From assembly GCA_902806595.1 (NCBI GenBank), contig CADCXC010000011.1, positions 868,001 to 932,000 on the forward strand: DNA of 64,000 nucleotides. Reading direction: 5' to 3'. Below are positions 1-13,115 of the stretch, piece by piece. Under the pieces are notes generated by a model. That model did not search any database. It was given only the letters and a program-made list of their open reading frames with translations, and was not told where the DNA came from. Source of the DNA: Pyrenopolyporus hunteri (taxonomy: Eukaryota > Ascomycota > Sordariomycetes > Xylariales > Hypoxylaceae). Each line of letters starts with the position of its first letter. The first letter of the stretch is position 1. A program made the translations under genes and the position numbers.

Positions 1-1570
1 TGCGTTTATCCTGTGCTTTACAGGCTACGAGAGGGGGTGTAAGGTTGGTTAGACGTACGGAATATCTGAAGGTGTGTAAGCAAGTCTCATACTATAGGAG
101 CTTTCGATTAATTAGGTCGACAGATCTTTGGTACCGTTGAGATATCGAGCATACCAGTCTTGAACTTCCGCTTGAGTCGTTGCAGGAATTGATGTCAGAA
201 TCCAGGTAATTCGCGCCCCTTTTTTGTCATATTTTCACCGCCACGAAGCTCTTATAAGTAGTAAAATGGGCATAACTACATCTATCACGGTTTGCATCCG
301 ATGGCACTTTTCATGCCCTCGATACCTTCGTAGGAATACCCAGGAACAATACGGGGAGGATTACTACACTACACCACGCCCGCCTCTAGAGATAGCCGCG
401 AGAGCCTAGAGACAACCGGTGCGCAAAGGGCACCGGTTTCACCCCGCTATATCATGAATCGCTACCACATAATCTAGAGACTTAAGTATGTGTTCTATAA
501 AGGGGCTGCCGTATGGAGCCACTGTTACTGCAGACGTTCTCTTGCAATCCAACATTACAGCTAATGGATCTCACCCTACTCCGGCCTCTATCGTAAATCA
601 TTCGCAGCCCATAAGTTGAAACACGTACTTCTTTCTTTAACTTGACCTAAACCATTTAAATTCACAGGAAACTTCAACCGCTATGGCTACCCTGGGCAAA
701 TCCTATTTCACAGGTTTTTTCCATTACTGCCCTATTTATTGTGTGGTTTGATATTGGAGAGGCTTGCGTGCATCACGCCGAAAGAGCGCTTAGTTAGAAA
801 ACATTCACTAACTAACCGTTACCATCCTATGGCATCTTATGGTTAATATAGTCAGGTCCCCAACATAGAACATAGCGGTTTCAAGTAACCTAGCGTTAAA
901 TCCATACACCTAGGGTTCCCTTCGTGGTCTGGTGAGTACACGGTAGGTCGTCTATTACGGGCCTACAACTTCTAAAAGTATGATTAATATTTATAATGAG
1001 CCGAATACAAGCTTAATCAATAGTAGAAAGGTTTGTGGAAGCTTTCGCGCTGCTAAAAAGGTTTAACATGGACAGTTCCAGTGCAATGGGTGTTATTAAA
1101 TAGAAGTTAGAGCTTTTTTATCGATTGATAGAGTAACAGCAAGTATTTAATGCCTGGTTGAAATGACATAGGACGGTTTACAATTATATATATTATTTTG
1201 CGTCTTATCCGCCATGGCTTCATGTAGGTATGTGAGGAACGAGATTCAAATAGGGGCTTTTGCTTAGAATTCCATTACCTGCCCCCTTTTCTTCCCCGAT
1301 TCTAGTATATTACCAACAGTCTAGCTGATTCATACCAAGATGAATTGTAAGGTGACAGAAGATCACGGATTGAGATATCTCGGATTAAGATTTAGGATTA
1401 TGGCGCATGAGAGGCGTTACTACCCACGCTTGACTGTCTACTTCTATCGGCGGAGTAAAAAACCATCCCTACCCGGGCCGGAGTGAGATGCAATGAGCCA
1501 ATTTTCAACACTGCTGACCTCGGCGGTAGTACGGCATGAACATTTTTCACGCATGTGGCTGCCGAAATAG
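1..1570. other. Gene-free left flank of the giant element
   Basis: No convincing coding region is visible on either strand: open frames are short and lack codon bias or a recognisable domain. Base composition is ordinary, unlike the AT-rich block that begins just beyond. The only structure I can point to is a perfect hairpin at 414-438. This stretch would be the pre-insertion locus, continuous with the DNA beyond 31324 if the element call is right. Confidence 0.6.
414..438. repeat. Perfect 9-bp-stem hairpin
   Basis: AACCGGTGC at 414-422 and its exact reverse complement GCACCGGTT at 430-438 surround a 7-nt loop. No gene adjoins it, so a terminator role cannot be argued. It may be chance or a remnant of a small element. 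Confidence 0.5.
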
Positions 1571-1575
1571 CTTAT
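1571..1575. repeat. Candidate target-site duplication, left copy (CTTAT)
   Basis: CTTAT lies 5 bp outside the recognisable left inverted repeat. The same five bases occur 5 bp outside the right inverted repeat at 31320-31324, in direct orientation. The intervening 5 bp (TAGGC on the left, GGGTC on the right) pair poorly and would be degenerate element ends. A 5-bp match found by inspection can arise by chance, so this is suggestive only. Confidence 0.4.
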
Positions 1576-1580
1576 TAGGC

Positions 1581-1696
1581 TGGACGAAGTCTTGGAAACC
1601 GCCAAACCGCCATTTATTTTTATTTTACCGTACTATTTAACATATAATGCGACACACCGTACTTTTAACTGTTAAAGCTATATATATGGTTTAACG
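1581..1696. repeat. Left terminal inverted repeat
   Basis: Aligns without gaps from its outer end with the reverse complement of 31199-31314. The core, 1597-1662, matches at 59 of 66 positions, and all seven differences are C/T or A/G. The outer 16 bp and inner 34 bp are weaker but still end together at a shared TTTAACG. The arm keeps CpA and TpG sites that are almost absent just inside it, so it was hit by RIP far less than the interior. Confidence 0.85.
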
Positions 1697-3379
1697 CATA
1701 TTTTTATTTAATTATATAATGTTAAAAAATATTAATTAAATTAAATATTTATTTAAATATTTAAATAAAATAATAAAAATTATTAATTAATTATTATTAA
1801 AAATAATTTTATATATTTTATAAATTTACGACGTAATTAAATTTAAATTTTACGATTTAATATACGCGATATATTATCGAAAAAAAAAAAATAAAAAAAA
1901 AATAAAAATATTTTATCGTTTAATACGATTATAAAAAAATTAAATTCGTTTTTTTTATTAAATAATTTATTGTTTTCGATTAACGATTTATTATATTTAA
2001 TCGATAATATATTATTTTTAATTATTAATTTAATATTTTTAATCGACGAGTCGATTTTATCGATATATAACGTCGAAATTAATAAATTTAAATATTTAAA
2101 TATAAACGTTTTTAAAAAAATTATATTATTAAATTTTTTATATAATTAAATTATTTTAAAAATCGAAATTTTTTATTTAAATTATAAATATAATTACGGT
2201 TTATTATTATACTTCGACGATTTAAACGGCGAAAATATTTTATATTATTTAATATATTATATTTATTATATCGTAATTAAAAATTATTAACGTAACGATA
2301 AAAAATTAAAAAAAAATATTTTTTCGAATAATTTATATTTATTTAAAAATCGAAAAAAAAATAATTATATTAATTCGATTAAAAATAACTTAATTTTACG
2401 AAATAAAAAATATTTTTTTTAAATGTTTAAATCGTTCGAACCGTTAAAAAAACTTTTATTATCGAAAAAATTTCGAAAAGTAATTTAAAAATTTTTTTTA
2501 TTATTTTTATTTATATAATTAAAAATATAAATTTAAAAAAATATCAAATGTATATATATGTTTTTTATTATTATATTTCCTTTTATTAATAATTATTTTA
2601 ATAAATTTTAACGAATATAATTATTTAATTATTATATTTTTCGAAAATTAAATATATTCGAAAAAAAATAAATTATTAAAAATATTTAAGTTTTTTAAAA
2701 CGTTTAAATTTTCTTATAAATAATAAAAATTTATAAATTATTATTTAATCGAAAACGTTTATTTCGTCGATAAATATTACGTATTTTTTCGTAAAAAAAA
2801 ATTAAATGTTAATTCGTACGAAACGATATATATTTATATATATTAAATTAAATAAACTACGATTTTAATCGAAATAAATAATATAATAAGATTTTTTTTT
2901 ATTATAATTTATATTATATTTATAATTTAAAAACATTTTTTATATTTTCGAAACGTATAATATTTATAAATTATAATAATTTTTAATATATATTTTATAT
3001 TTATATTATATAAAAATTATTTAATAATAATTATATTAATTAAAAATATTTCGTTAATTATTATAATCGATAATTAAATTTTTTTTATAATATTTTTTTT
3101 ACGTATTATTTAATTCGATTTATTTAAAACTTTTTTAATATTTATTATATGTTAATTTTACATAAAAATATATTAAAACCCTTTAAAATATATAATATTA
3201 TTTCGAAAAAATACGAGTATATTTATAAAATTAAAAAAATATTAATATTTTCCATTAATAATAAACATTAAATATAATCGAATAAAAATATTAAACCGTT
3301 TAAATTTAAATCGTAATTTAAATCGCCGTTTAATAAAAAATATAAATTAAATAATTTAAAAAATAATATTAATAAACGA

Positions 3380-3783
3380 TAAAATAATAACGAAAAAAAC
3401 GACGAAAAAAACGATGAAAAAAACGACGAAAAAAATAATAAAAGTAATAATAAAAATAATAATAAAAGTAATAATAATAATAATAATATAAAAAATAATA
3501 AAAATAATAATAAAAACGATAATTAATTTAATAATAAAATTAATAACGTAAATATCTTCGATATTAATAATACCTTAAAAAAATATCGAACTTTTATAAA
3601 TTTAATTTATTATAAATTAAAATTCGAAAAATGTAAAAATCGATTCGATTTTAATAATGATAAATACACCGATAATAATTTCGATATTAATTACTTTTTA
3701 AAAAAAAATTAAACTTTTATAAATTTAATTTATTATAAATTAAAATTTAAAAAATGTAAAAATTTAATTAATTTTAATAATAA
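3380..3783 (+). pseudogene. Decayed acidic and repeat-containing coding segment
   Basis: Near 3385-3430 a 12-base period (ACGACGAAAAAA-like) reads as Asp/Glu-rich codons, followed by Asn/Ser/Lys-type codons. If the A runs are RIPped GAG/GAC codons, the original was an Asp/Glu/Ser-rich stretch. It is followed by a 123-bp (41-codon) duplication whose first copy still reads open for about 31 codons on the plus strand (about 3575-3666, ending FDFNND) and whose second copy has one TAA. Period divisible by three, matching frames and acidic low complexity point to a former gene of the element. Its family cannot be named. Confidence 0.35.
3587..3783 (+). repeat. 123-bp direct duplication
   Basis: The segment beginning ACTTTTATAAATTTAATTTA recurs with a period of 123 bp (3590 and 3713). 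The copies differ mainly where one keeps CpG and the other has TpA or ApA, the expected effect of uneven RIP. The period is a multiple of three, consistent with a duplicated protein motif. Confidence 0.7.
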
Positions 3784-6396
3784 CCGTAAAAAAAAACGTA
3801 TTTAAAATAATAATTTCGTTTTTATTAACGAAATTAAACTTATAAAAAAACTATTATTTTATAATTTTATTAATTTAATATAACTATTTAAATCGAATTC
3901 GTTTACATTTATTTTTATTATTAAAAATAATTATATAAATACGATCGATATTTATAAAAATAATAAATATTTTATTAAATATATATTCGAATTTAAATTT
4001 TAAACTTCGAAAAATAATTTAAACGTTCGATTTTATTATATTAATTAATTACGTATTATAAAATATAATTAATAAAAAGTTTTTATAATAATTATATATT
4101 AAAAATTAAACGAACGATTTATAATAATAAAAAAAATATTATTATTTATAAATTATTTAATAGTTTTTTTTTTTTCGATTTATTATTAATAATTTTTAAA
4201 GTTTATTAATAAAAAACGTAAAAATTATAAAAAAAATATTTAAGTTTAAATTAATATACGTATTTAATCGTATTTTTATATATTTAAAATTATAAATAAA
4301 TTAAATAATTATTTAATTTAATTAATAATTATCGAAGTTTATTCGTTTTATTATTTCCGTTTAATATAAAATTAAAAATTTCGAAAAAAAAAAAAAAAAA
4401 ACGGAAATATTATCGTTATTTTAAACATTATAACCGAAATATCGCGGTTTATACCGCGTCGTTAAATTTAAATTTAAAATAATAATAAATATATTTTTTT
4501 TATAAAATTAAAATAAAATTACATTATTTAATATAAGTTTAATTAATAACGTTTTTTTAAAAAAAAAATATTTTTATTATTAAAATTAATTATAAATAAC
4601 GTCGCGTTTATTATTAAACTTTTTTTCGTTTAAATTAATTAACGTTAAATTAAAAAAAAATATAATATTATATTCGAAATTTTTATAATTAATAAAAATT
4701 AATTTATAAAAAATAATATTAATTTATAAAATTACGTAATTATAATATAATCGAATTAAAAGTCGAATAATAAATTTTTTTAAATAAAAAAATTATTTAT
4801 AACGTAAATAATTTTTTACGTTATTTATCGATCGAATCGTTTTTTTATAAAAAAAAATATTAAAATATAATAATTAATATATTATATTTTAAAATAATAT
4901 AAATATACGGTTATAAAATTAAATATTATATAATAATATTTATTAAATATATTTTTATAAAAAATTAATAAATATTATTATAAAAAAATAAATTAAAAAA
5001 AAATAAATAAACGACGCATTTAAATAATTAATTAATTAATTAACGTTTATTCGATATAATTTACGTTTTTTCGTTAAATGTATAATATAATTTATAAAAT
5101 TAAAACTCGCGGCGTAATCGTTTTAAAATTTAAATAAATTTATTTAATTTTTTAAAAAAAAAAATTAAATTCGAAATAAATTTTTAATAATTTCGAAATA
5201 TATTTTAAAAATAATTATTATTACGATTATATATATTATAAATTTAAAAATATAAAATTTAACTTATTATATTTTAATATTTTTTTTATAAAAGTTAATT
5301 AAATTAATAAATAATAAATATTATAATTCGATGCGATTAATTTAATTTTATTAAATAATCGATTATTAAATAAATAAAAAATTATAATACGGCGTAAAAT
5401 ATTAAAAATTAAAAATAAAATTTCGTTAATATTATAAAAAAAAAAAAAAAATTAAATCGTAGTTCGAAAAATTATAATTTTATATTTAAATTTTAACGAT
5501 GTATTTAATCGAAGGTTTAATATCGATTATTTAATAAAGTTAAATTTATTACATCGAATTATAATAAATCGTTAATTAATAATTAAAAAAATATTATACG
5601 ATTATAAATTAATGTTAAATAAATAAAAAATTATTAATTAATAACCGGGAAATTATTATGTAATTATATAATAAAAAATACAAAAATAAAAAAAATTAAT
5701 TAAATTATATATATATAAAAATTATAAATAAATTAATTTCGTATTAATCGATATTTATACTTTTTTTAAAAATTTATATTTTAAATTCCCGTCGTATAAA
5801 ACGACGAAATATTTAATAAAAACATATTTATTATTATTATTATTATAATAAATACTTTAATATTAAATTATATTATTATACCGATATTAAAATTTCGATT
5901 AAATACGTCGTTAAAACTTATATATAAAACCGCGGTTTAATTTTTTTTTTTTATATATATATATAACATTAATAAAATTTAATTTTTAATTTTTAATATT
6001 ATACGTCGTATTAAATTTTATCGAATTTATTAACTTTATTATATTTTAATTTTATAAAATAATAAAATATAAAGTAATTCGTTACGTTATATATATATTA
6101 AACCGTAAATTTTCGAATTACTTTTTAATTTTTTTTTTTAATTTTTTATAAAATTAATATAATTAATTTTTAATGTTTAAATTTCGTTTTATAACATCGT
6201 AAAATTAATAAAATTAAAGTAGGGTATTTTACGAGGGTTTATCACGCCGTTATATAATTTAAATAATTTTATATAAAATATATTTATATATTAAAATAAA
6301 TATCGAAAATAATAATATAAATAATAATATAAACGACGATATAAACGACGATTTAAAAATTAATATAAATATAAAATATTAAAATTATTATAATAA

Positions 6397-6655
6397 TGTA
6401 ATTTTATATTAAAATATTTATTATAACGATAATAATAATAAATATATTTTTATTAAATATTTCGTTATTTTACGTAATAAAAACTTAAAATATATATTTT
6501 TAAAATAAATATAAATATCGATTAATATAAAATTAATTTATTTATAACTTTTAAATATATATAATTTAATTAATTTATTTTATTTCGTATTTTTTATTAT
6601 GTAATTATATAATAACCTTTTAATTATTTATTAACGATTTTTTATTCGTTTAATA
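6397..6655 (+). repeat. Dispersed 260-bp repeat, copy A
   Basis: First of five similar copies in the same orientation. Each begins with (TG or TA)TAATTT-like sequence, followed by an ACGATAATAATAATAAATA block, a TCGATTAATA block and an ATATATATAATTTAATTAAT block, and each ends near TTTATTTATTTAATA. In this copy the ends read TG...TA; since RIP turns CA into TA, the original could have been TG...CA, as in a solo LTR. A short non-autonomous repeat is equally possible. Confidence 0.6.
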
Positions 6656-8529
6656 ATTATAATTACCGTTATTATTATTATTATTATTATATTATTACCG
6701 TTATTATATTTATTTTTACTATATATATTATTATTTATTTACGTATTTATATTTACCATTTATATTATTTATATCGTATCGATAATTTAATATTATTTTA
6801 TATATTTAAAAAAAATAATTTATTTTAAATTAATATTATAAACTTTTAAATTAACGTTATTATTTTTATTATTTATATTATTATTATTATTTATAATATT
6901 ATTAATCGATTTAAATAACCGGGGTATTTTATTTTTAATTATAAAACGATTTTTTTAAATTTATTATTATTATTATTATTAAATAAAAAGTTATAATTTT
7001 TATTATTTTAACGAATTATAATTTTTTTATTAATAAAATAATGTTAATAAAATTTATTTTCGACGTTATTAAAGTCGTTATCGTTATTACGATTACGGTC
7101 GTTAATTTAAAAACGAAAATATTTTTTAAAGGTAAAAAATTCGTTTTTAAAAAATCGAAGGATATTTATAATAAAAGATATAACTATAATTTTTATAATT
7201 AAATTATTATTATTATTAACATTTTAAAAAATAAAAAGTACGAATCGTTTCGTTTTCGAAGATTTAAAAAATCGTGTAATTTTATTATTAAAAATAATTT
7301 ATATAAATCGAATAAATAAATATTTAAAATTAATATTATAAATTTAATAAATTTTTTTATTATAAAATAAAGTTTTTTATTCGTATAATAATTACGACGT
7401 ATAAAATATATAAAATATTAATACGTAATTATTATTTTTTAATTTAAAAATTAATATAAATTTTTTCGCGTCGAATATATTATAAATATTAATATAAAAA
7501 AAAAATATTATTATTAATATTTTATATAAAAAGTATTATTATTTAATCGTAAATATTTATTTTATTATAATTAAATTAAAGTTTTTATTTTTTAAAAATA
7601 AAATAAATTTATTTATAACCGTAAAAAACTTACGTAACTCGGTAATATTTATTACGATTTACCGTATTTTCCCGTTTTTTTGTTTTTAAATATAAAGTTT
7701 TATAATCGAAAATAAATAAAATATCGAAGTTTTATTAAAATAAAAGTAAATTATTATAAAAGAATATTTAATAATCGAAATTCGAAGTAATCGAATAAAA
7801 ATTTATATTCGATAATTAATATATAATAATAATAATAAAAATAACATTAATAAATTATAATATATTTATAAAATCGTTAAAAAATTAAAAAATATAAAGT
7901 TAATATTTCCCATTAAATAAAATATTATTATTAAATCGAATAAATCGTAAATTATTTATTTTATTAAATATATTAAAATAAAAACGATTTATATCGTTTT
8001 CGATAATTTAAATATTATTAATTATTATATAATAAATATAATATATTAAATCGTAATTAATATTATTAATATTTAACGTAAAAAAATTTAAAAAAAATTA
8101 ATATATATTAAAATATTCGAAATAATAAATAAAAACATATAATAAAAAAAATTTAATCGATTCGATATTAATAATATAAAATCGCATAAACGATTTAACC
8201 GTAAAAAATAATAAAATTTAAAATTTCATTTTTAAATAACGAAATAATAAATAAAAAAAAATAAATAAAATATTTATTTATTTAATTAAAATGATAAATA
8301 TCGATTAAATAATAAAGTTAAACTTTAAATGTAAATTATATAATTATATATTCGAATAATTAAATAAATTTTCGCTTTATTAAATAACCGTTAATAAATT
8401 AAAGGGCGATTTCGTTATTTATTTATTTATATAAAATTACGATTTTTCGAATTTTAATTTTTTACGAATTTTACGATTATTTTTATAATTATATAATTTT
8501 TAATATAATTTTTATAATATTTTTTAATT

Positions 8530-8985
8530 TTTATAAAAATTTATTTTATATTATTTTTAAAAAAACCGTCGTAAAAATTTATTTTATATTACTTTATATT
8601 ATTTTTCGAAAAAATCGTCGTAAAAATTTATTTTATATTACTTTTAAAAAAATTATTACGAAAGTTTACTTTATATTATTTTATATTACTTTTCGAAAAA
8701 ATTATCGTAAAAATCCATTTTATATTACTTTTAAAAAAATTATTACGAAAGTTTATTTTATATTATTTTATATTACCTTTTAAAAAAGCCGTTATAAAAA
8801 TCCACTTTATATTACCTTTAAAAAAATCGTCGTAAAAGTTTACTTTATATTATTTTATATTATTTTTCGAAAAAATCGTCGTAAAAATCCACCCTATATT
8901 ATCTTTAAAAAAATCGTCGCGAAAATTTACTTTATATTATTTTATATTATTTTTCGAAAAAATCGTCGCGAAAATTTACTCGTAT
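8530..8985. repeat. AT-rich satellite, period about 91 bp
   Basis: About five tandem units, each built of two half-units of roughly 40 and 51 bp. Each half-unit carries a TTTATATTA(TT/CTT) core followed by TCGAAAAAAT or TTAAAAAAAT and then CGTCGTAAAAAT. Copies differ by transitions (CGTCG, TATCG, TATTACG), so it was an array before RIP. No coding potential is visible. Confidence 0.75.
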
Positions 8986-9089
8986 GATTTTTTTATATTT
9001 AATTTTAAATATATAATTCGAAAAATTCTTCGAAAAATATTACGAAAAATATATCGAATTAAAATTAAATTTATATAATTAAATTATAA

Positions 9090-9353
9090 TAATATAATTT
9101 CGTATTAAAGTATTTATTATAATAATAATAATAATAAATATATTTTTATTAAATATTTTATCGTTTTATATAATAAACATTTAAAATATAAACTTTTAAA
9201 AATAATATAAATATCGATTAATATAAAATTAATTTATTTATAACTTTTATATATATATAATTTAATTAATTTTATTTATTTTCGTATTTTTTATTATACG
9301 ATTATATAATAATTTTTCGATTATTAATTAACGACTTTTTATTTATTTAATAT
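9090..9353 (+). repeat. Dispersed 260-bp repeat, copy B
   Basis: Same block order and orientation as the copy at 6397-6655, about 2.7 kb away. If both were long terminal repeats of one insertion, the 2.4 kb between them (which includes the satellite) would be its body, but nothing recognisable remains there. Confidence 0.6.
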
Positions 9354-11996
9354 AAATTTATATAATTAAATGTATATAATTAAATTTATTCGATTCGAAT
9401 TTTTTAAATAAAATTATACGTTAAATTAAAATTAAATTTATATAATTAAATTTATATAATTCGAATTTTTCGTATAAATTTATTTAATTCGATTTATTTA
9501 ATTAAATTAATTTAATTAATAAAATCGCTTATTAAAATGTAAATAATTTTAAATGTAATAATATAACGTTTAATAAAACGATTTAATTAATTAAATAAAC
9601 GTATAATATAAATCGTTTAACGTAACGTACGCGTAATTTATTAACGTAACATATAATTTATATAACGTAAAAAATATAACTCGTAAATTTTTACGTAATT
9701 AAATTTTTTTTTATTTAAAAAAAAATTAAAATATATCTCGAAATTTTTTTAAATAAAATCGAATAATCGATAATAAATTTAAATACGACTTTATTATTTC
9801 GTTTTATATATATATAAATATTTAAAATAAATATATAAAATTATAATTAAAATAATAAAACGGTTATTAAATTTTTTATTTAAATTTTTAAAATAATATA
9901 TATATATATATATTTACATATATTAAACGATTTTTTATATACGTAAATATATATATATTTATAAAACATTAATAATGTTTAATTTTAATTATATATTATT
10001 ATATAAAAAACATTTAATTAAATATTAAATTAATATATATTTAATTAATAAAAATAAAATTAAATTATTATTAATTTTAATTTTTTTATTATAAATTTAT
10101 ATAAAATATTAAATAACGTATTTTTATCGAAATATTTTTAATTATAATTTTAATAAAATATAATATAACTTTTTATTAAAATTTTTTATTATATTTTTTA
10201 TTATTATAATAAAATTAATTATATAATAAAAAAAATAATTACGTTTTTATATAAATTATTTAATTATTTTTAACTTTTAACTTTAATATATATGTTAATT
10301 ATTAATTAAAATATTTAATATATATTTATAATAAAATAATTATAATTTCTTTTTACGGTTTTTTTTACGATTTAATATTGCGATTTTATTTTACGACTTT
10401 TTTTATAACTTTTTTTATAACACTTTTTACGATTTTTTATTATAATTTTATAATATTTATAATTTTTATTAATTTTATTACCGTATTTATTTCGATGTAT
10501 ACGATTATATAAATATTATATTTTTATATTTTTTAAATGAAATTTTATTTTTTTATTTTTTATACCCTTTTAATACGAAGTAATTATACTTTTCGTAAAA
10601 AAAGTTTTTTAAATTATTTTTATATAATTTATTTTAAAATAATTAAATGTTAATTAATATATTTTTTATTAAATTTTATAAATATTTATATTAAATTATA
10701 TTACGTTTATATCCCCGTTTTTAAATACGTTCGTTTAAACGATATTTATATTTTTTTTATATAATTTTAATTATTATTTATATTATAAAAACCCGCCATT
10801 TAAAATTTTATTAAATTTTAATTTTAATTTTCGATTTTTAATTATATATTATTCGAAGTATTTTTTTAAAGTTATATAATTTTATATATAAAAATATATT
10901 ACATCGTTAATAAGTTTTAACGAATAAATTATAAATTATTTATTATATAATCGTTACGTTTTTAATATTAAAAAACCGTTAAAATTATATTCGATTAATA
11001 ATTTTTTTATTTTTTATATTAATTATATTAATTTAAAATCGTATTTTAAGTTTATAACGTAATTTTTTACATTAATTTCTTTTAAATTTAATTATATTAT
11101 ATTTATATAATTAATAATAATATAATTTTTATTTAATTAAAATTTAATATAATAATTATTTTATTAATATATAAAGTCGGTAATTTTTTATTTTATTATA
11201 TTTTTATATATAATATATAACGCGATTTAATTAATTAAATTCCTTTTATCGAATAATTAAATTTTATAAAATTCGCCGAAATAATTTTGAAATTATTAAT
11301 TATAAAAAAAAAAAATAAAAATAATTACATTTTTTAATACATATAATTTAATGTAAAATTACGTTAATTAATAATTATAATTATTATTATTCGATTTTTC
11401 GATTTTATTTATTTATTCCTTATTTATATAAATTTAAAATTCGATAATTTTATATTTTAATTTTTTTAATTTCGTTTAAATTTTATATAATTATCGACGG
11501 TTTTTAAATTATAATTAATTAAAATTACGTTTAAATTATAAAAGGGGTTTCGATTTTATAATTTATTCGTATATATTATAATTAAATTTTTAATTCGAAA
11601 ATAATAAAAAAAAATTAATTTAATATATTTAAAAATTAAAAATTATATTTATTTATATTAATTTATAATATTTTATAAAAATATACGTTAATATATACGT
11701 AAATTTCGAATTTAACGAAATTTAATTTATAATATTTATTTATAAATTAAATATAATTAAATTTTAAAATTATAAACTTTTTACGTGTTTTTTACTTTAT
11801 ATTTAATTTATTATTAATTCGTTATCGTATAACTTTTAAATAAAATTATCGATATATAATATAAATTATATTTTTCGTAACTAAAAATTAAATATTTCGA
11901 CGGATGCGTCCGAAGATATTATTTTTTTTTAAATTTTTAAAAGCGTTTAAAACTTATTTATAACTTTTAAAAAACTCGTGTATTTTAAATATATTG

Positions 11997-12013
11997 CCCG
12001 AGGTTTCCTCGGG
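11997..12013. repeat. Hairpin at the left edge of the un-RIPped island
   Basis: CCCGAGG (11997-12003), loop TTT, CCTCGGG (12007-12013): a perfect 7-bp GC-rich stem sitting just where RIP-saturated sequence stops. A second perfect hairpin marks the right edge at 13254-13272. Confidence 0.6.
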
Positions 12014-12082
12014 ATATTGTCTCGATTTTTTTTCCCAGCAAAAAAAAATTTAATTACGTAAAAATTCACGAGCCACATCTCC

Positions 12083-12140
12083 CACGCCACACCAGCCACA
12101 CACCACACCACACCACACCACACCACGCCACGCCACGCCA
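12083..12140. repeat. (CCACA/CCACG)n simple array
   Basis: A run of 5-bp CCACA and CCACG units. It is followed by a very GC-rich stretch to about 12182 and then a 13-bp direct repeat, TCAATTGAGCCGC, present twice near 12194-12219. Confidence 0.8.
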
Positions 12141-12275
12141 ACGGGCCACGCGCACGCCCCGCGCAACGGCCCGTGCCACGCTTTTACCTAATCAATTGAG
12201 CCGCTCAATTGAGCCGCCATATATATCGCGACTACCACACTTGAAGTTATTCGCATTCTAATGGACGATTCTATT

Positions 12276-12349
12276 AATTGAATTGATCTAATTGAATTGA
12301 TCTAATTGAATTGATTTAATTGAATTGATCTAATTGAATTGATCTAATT
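12276..12349. repeat. 14-bp tandem array (AATTGAATTGATCT)
   Basis: Five near-identical 14-bp units, ending in the spacer at 12351-12383. Confidence 0.85.
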
Positions 12350-12387
12350 GTATGGATCTAATTCTAATTTAACGTATGATTCGACTT

Positions 12388-12505
12388 AAATGAATCGAAT
12401 TGAATGAATCGAATTGAATGAATCGAATTAAATGAATCGAATTAAATAAATCGAATTGAATGAATCGAATTGAATGAATCGAATTGAATGAATCGAATTG
12501 AATAG
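12388..12505. repeat. 14-bp tandem array (AATGAATCGAATTG)
   Basis: About eight units of the same length as the preceding array but a different sequence. Some units carry G to A or C to T changes. It ends at the second copy of the spacer. Confidence 0.85.
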
Positions 12506-12575
12506 ATCTAATTGTATAGATCTAATTCTAATTTAACGTATGATTCGGTTTGAAAGAATCGAATTGTATGGATCT

Positions 12576-12661
12576 AATTGTAGGTATGGATCTAATTGTA
12601 GGTATGGATTTAATTGTAGGTATGGATCTAATTGTAGGTATGGATTTAATTGTATGGATTT
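12576..12661. repeat. 18-bp tandem array (AATTGTAGGTATGGATCT)
   Basis: Four full units and a shortened one. Alternating units end in GATCT and GATTT. The array abuts the third, diverged copy of the spacer. Confidence 0.85.
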
Positions 12662-12744
12662 GATTATATAGATCTAATTCTAATTCGACGTATCCTTCGT
12701 GGCACTTTTCGAAGAATCTTTCGAATTGTATATTCAAAGCTAGG

Positions 12745-12752
12745 TATAAAAG
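12745..12752 (+). promoter_or_regulatory. TATA-box-like TATAAAAG upstream of the 38/39-bp array
   Basis: TATAAAAG lies about 23 bp upstream of the first unit of the array at 12775. It is a good TATA match at a suggestive place, but no transcript evidence can be seen in sequence and AT-rich matches are common. Confidence 0.25.
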
Positions 12753-12774
12753 GGTCATACGGGTGGTCACTCGC

Positions 12775-13091
12775 GACGGCTTTATCGAAAGGTAGTAGGG
12801 GTGGCCTCTCGCGACGGCTCTTTCGAAAGGTGGTATGGGGTGGTTTCTCGCGACGGTTCTTTCGAAAGATTCTTAGAAAGGTAGCACGGGTGGTCTCTCG
12901 CGACGGCTTCATCGAAAGGTGGTATGGGTGGCCTCTCGCGACGGCTCTTTCGAAAGGTGGTATGGGGTGGTCTCTCGCGACGGTTTTATCGAAAGGTAGT
13001 AGGGGTGGCCTCTCGCGACGGCTTCATCGAAAGGTGGTATGGGGTGGTTTCTCGCGACGGCTCTTCGAAAGGTGGCACGGGTGGTTTCTCG
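12775..13091 (+). repeat. 38/39-bp tandem array with internal TTTCGAAA palindromes
   Basis: Eight units start with GACGG at 12775, 12813, 12852, 12902, 12940, 12979, 13017 and 13056, with lengths 38, 39, 50, 38, 39, 38, 39 and 36. Each has GACGG(C/T)T, a (T/A)TCGAAAGG core (in several units CTTTCGAAAG, a perfect palindrome), GGTGG or GGGGTGG, and CTCTCGC or TTCTCGC. The regular 38/39 alternation suggests that a dimer was amplified. Lengths not divisible by three argue against a conserved protein. Confidence 0.85.
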
Positions 13092-13115
13092 TAAAGGCTA
13101 AGGGGTGCCACGAAA

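Larger units (their letters stand above)
1697..11990. other. RIP-saturated AT-rich interior, left segment
   Basis: Nearly every cytosine outside CpG is gone from both strands, leaving stop-rich sequence with no open reading frame of note. In five 60-base lines read by hand from 8161, about two thirds of cytosines were in CpG. Within it I could place a decayed acidic coding repeat (3380-3783), two copies of the 260-bp dispersed repeat (6397-6655, 9090-9353), a satellite (8530-8985) and a homopolymer A run near 4385-4400. The rest shows no structure I could resolve by eye. Confidence 0.8.

Noticed and set aside
12528..12912. Two minus-strand open frames over the island's arrays
   Set aside because: Pure translations of the 18-bp and 38/39-bp repeats, with no independent coding signal.
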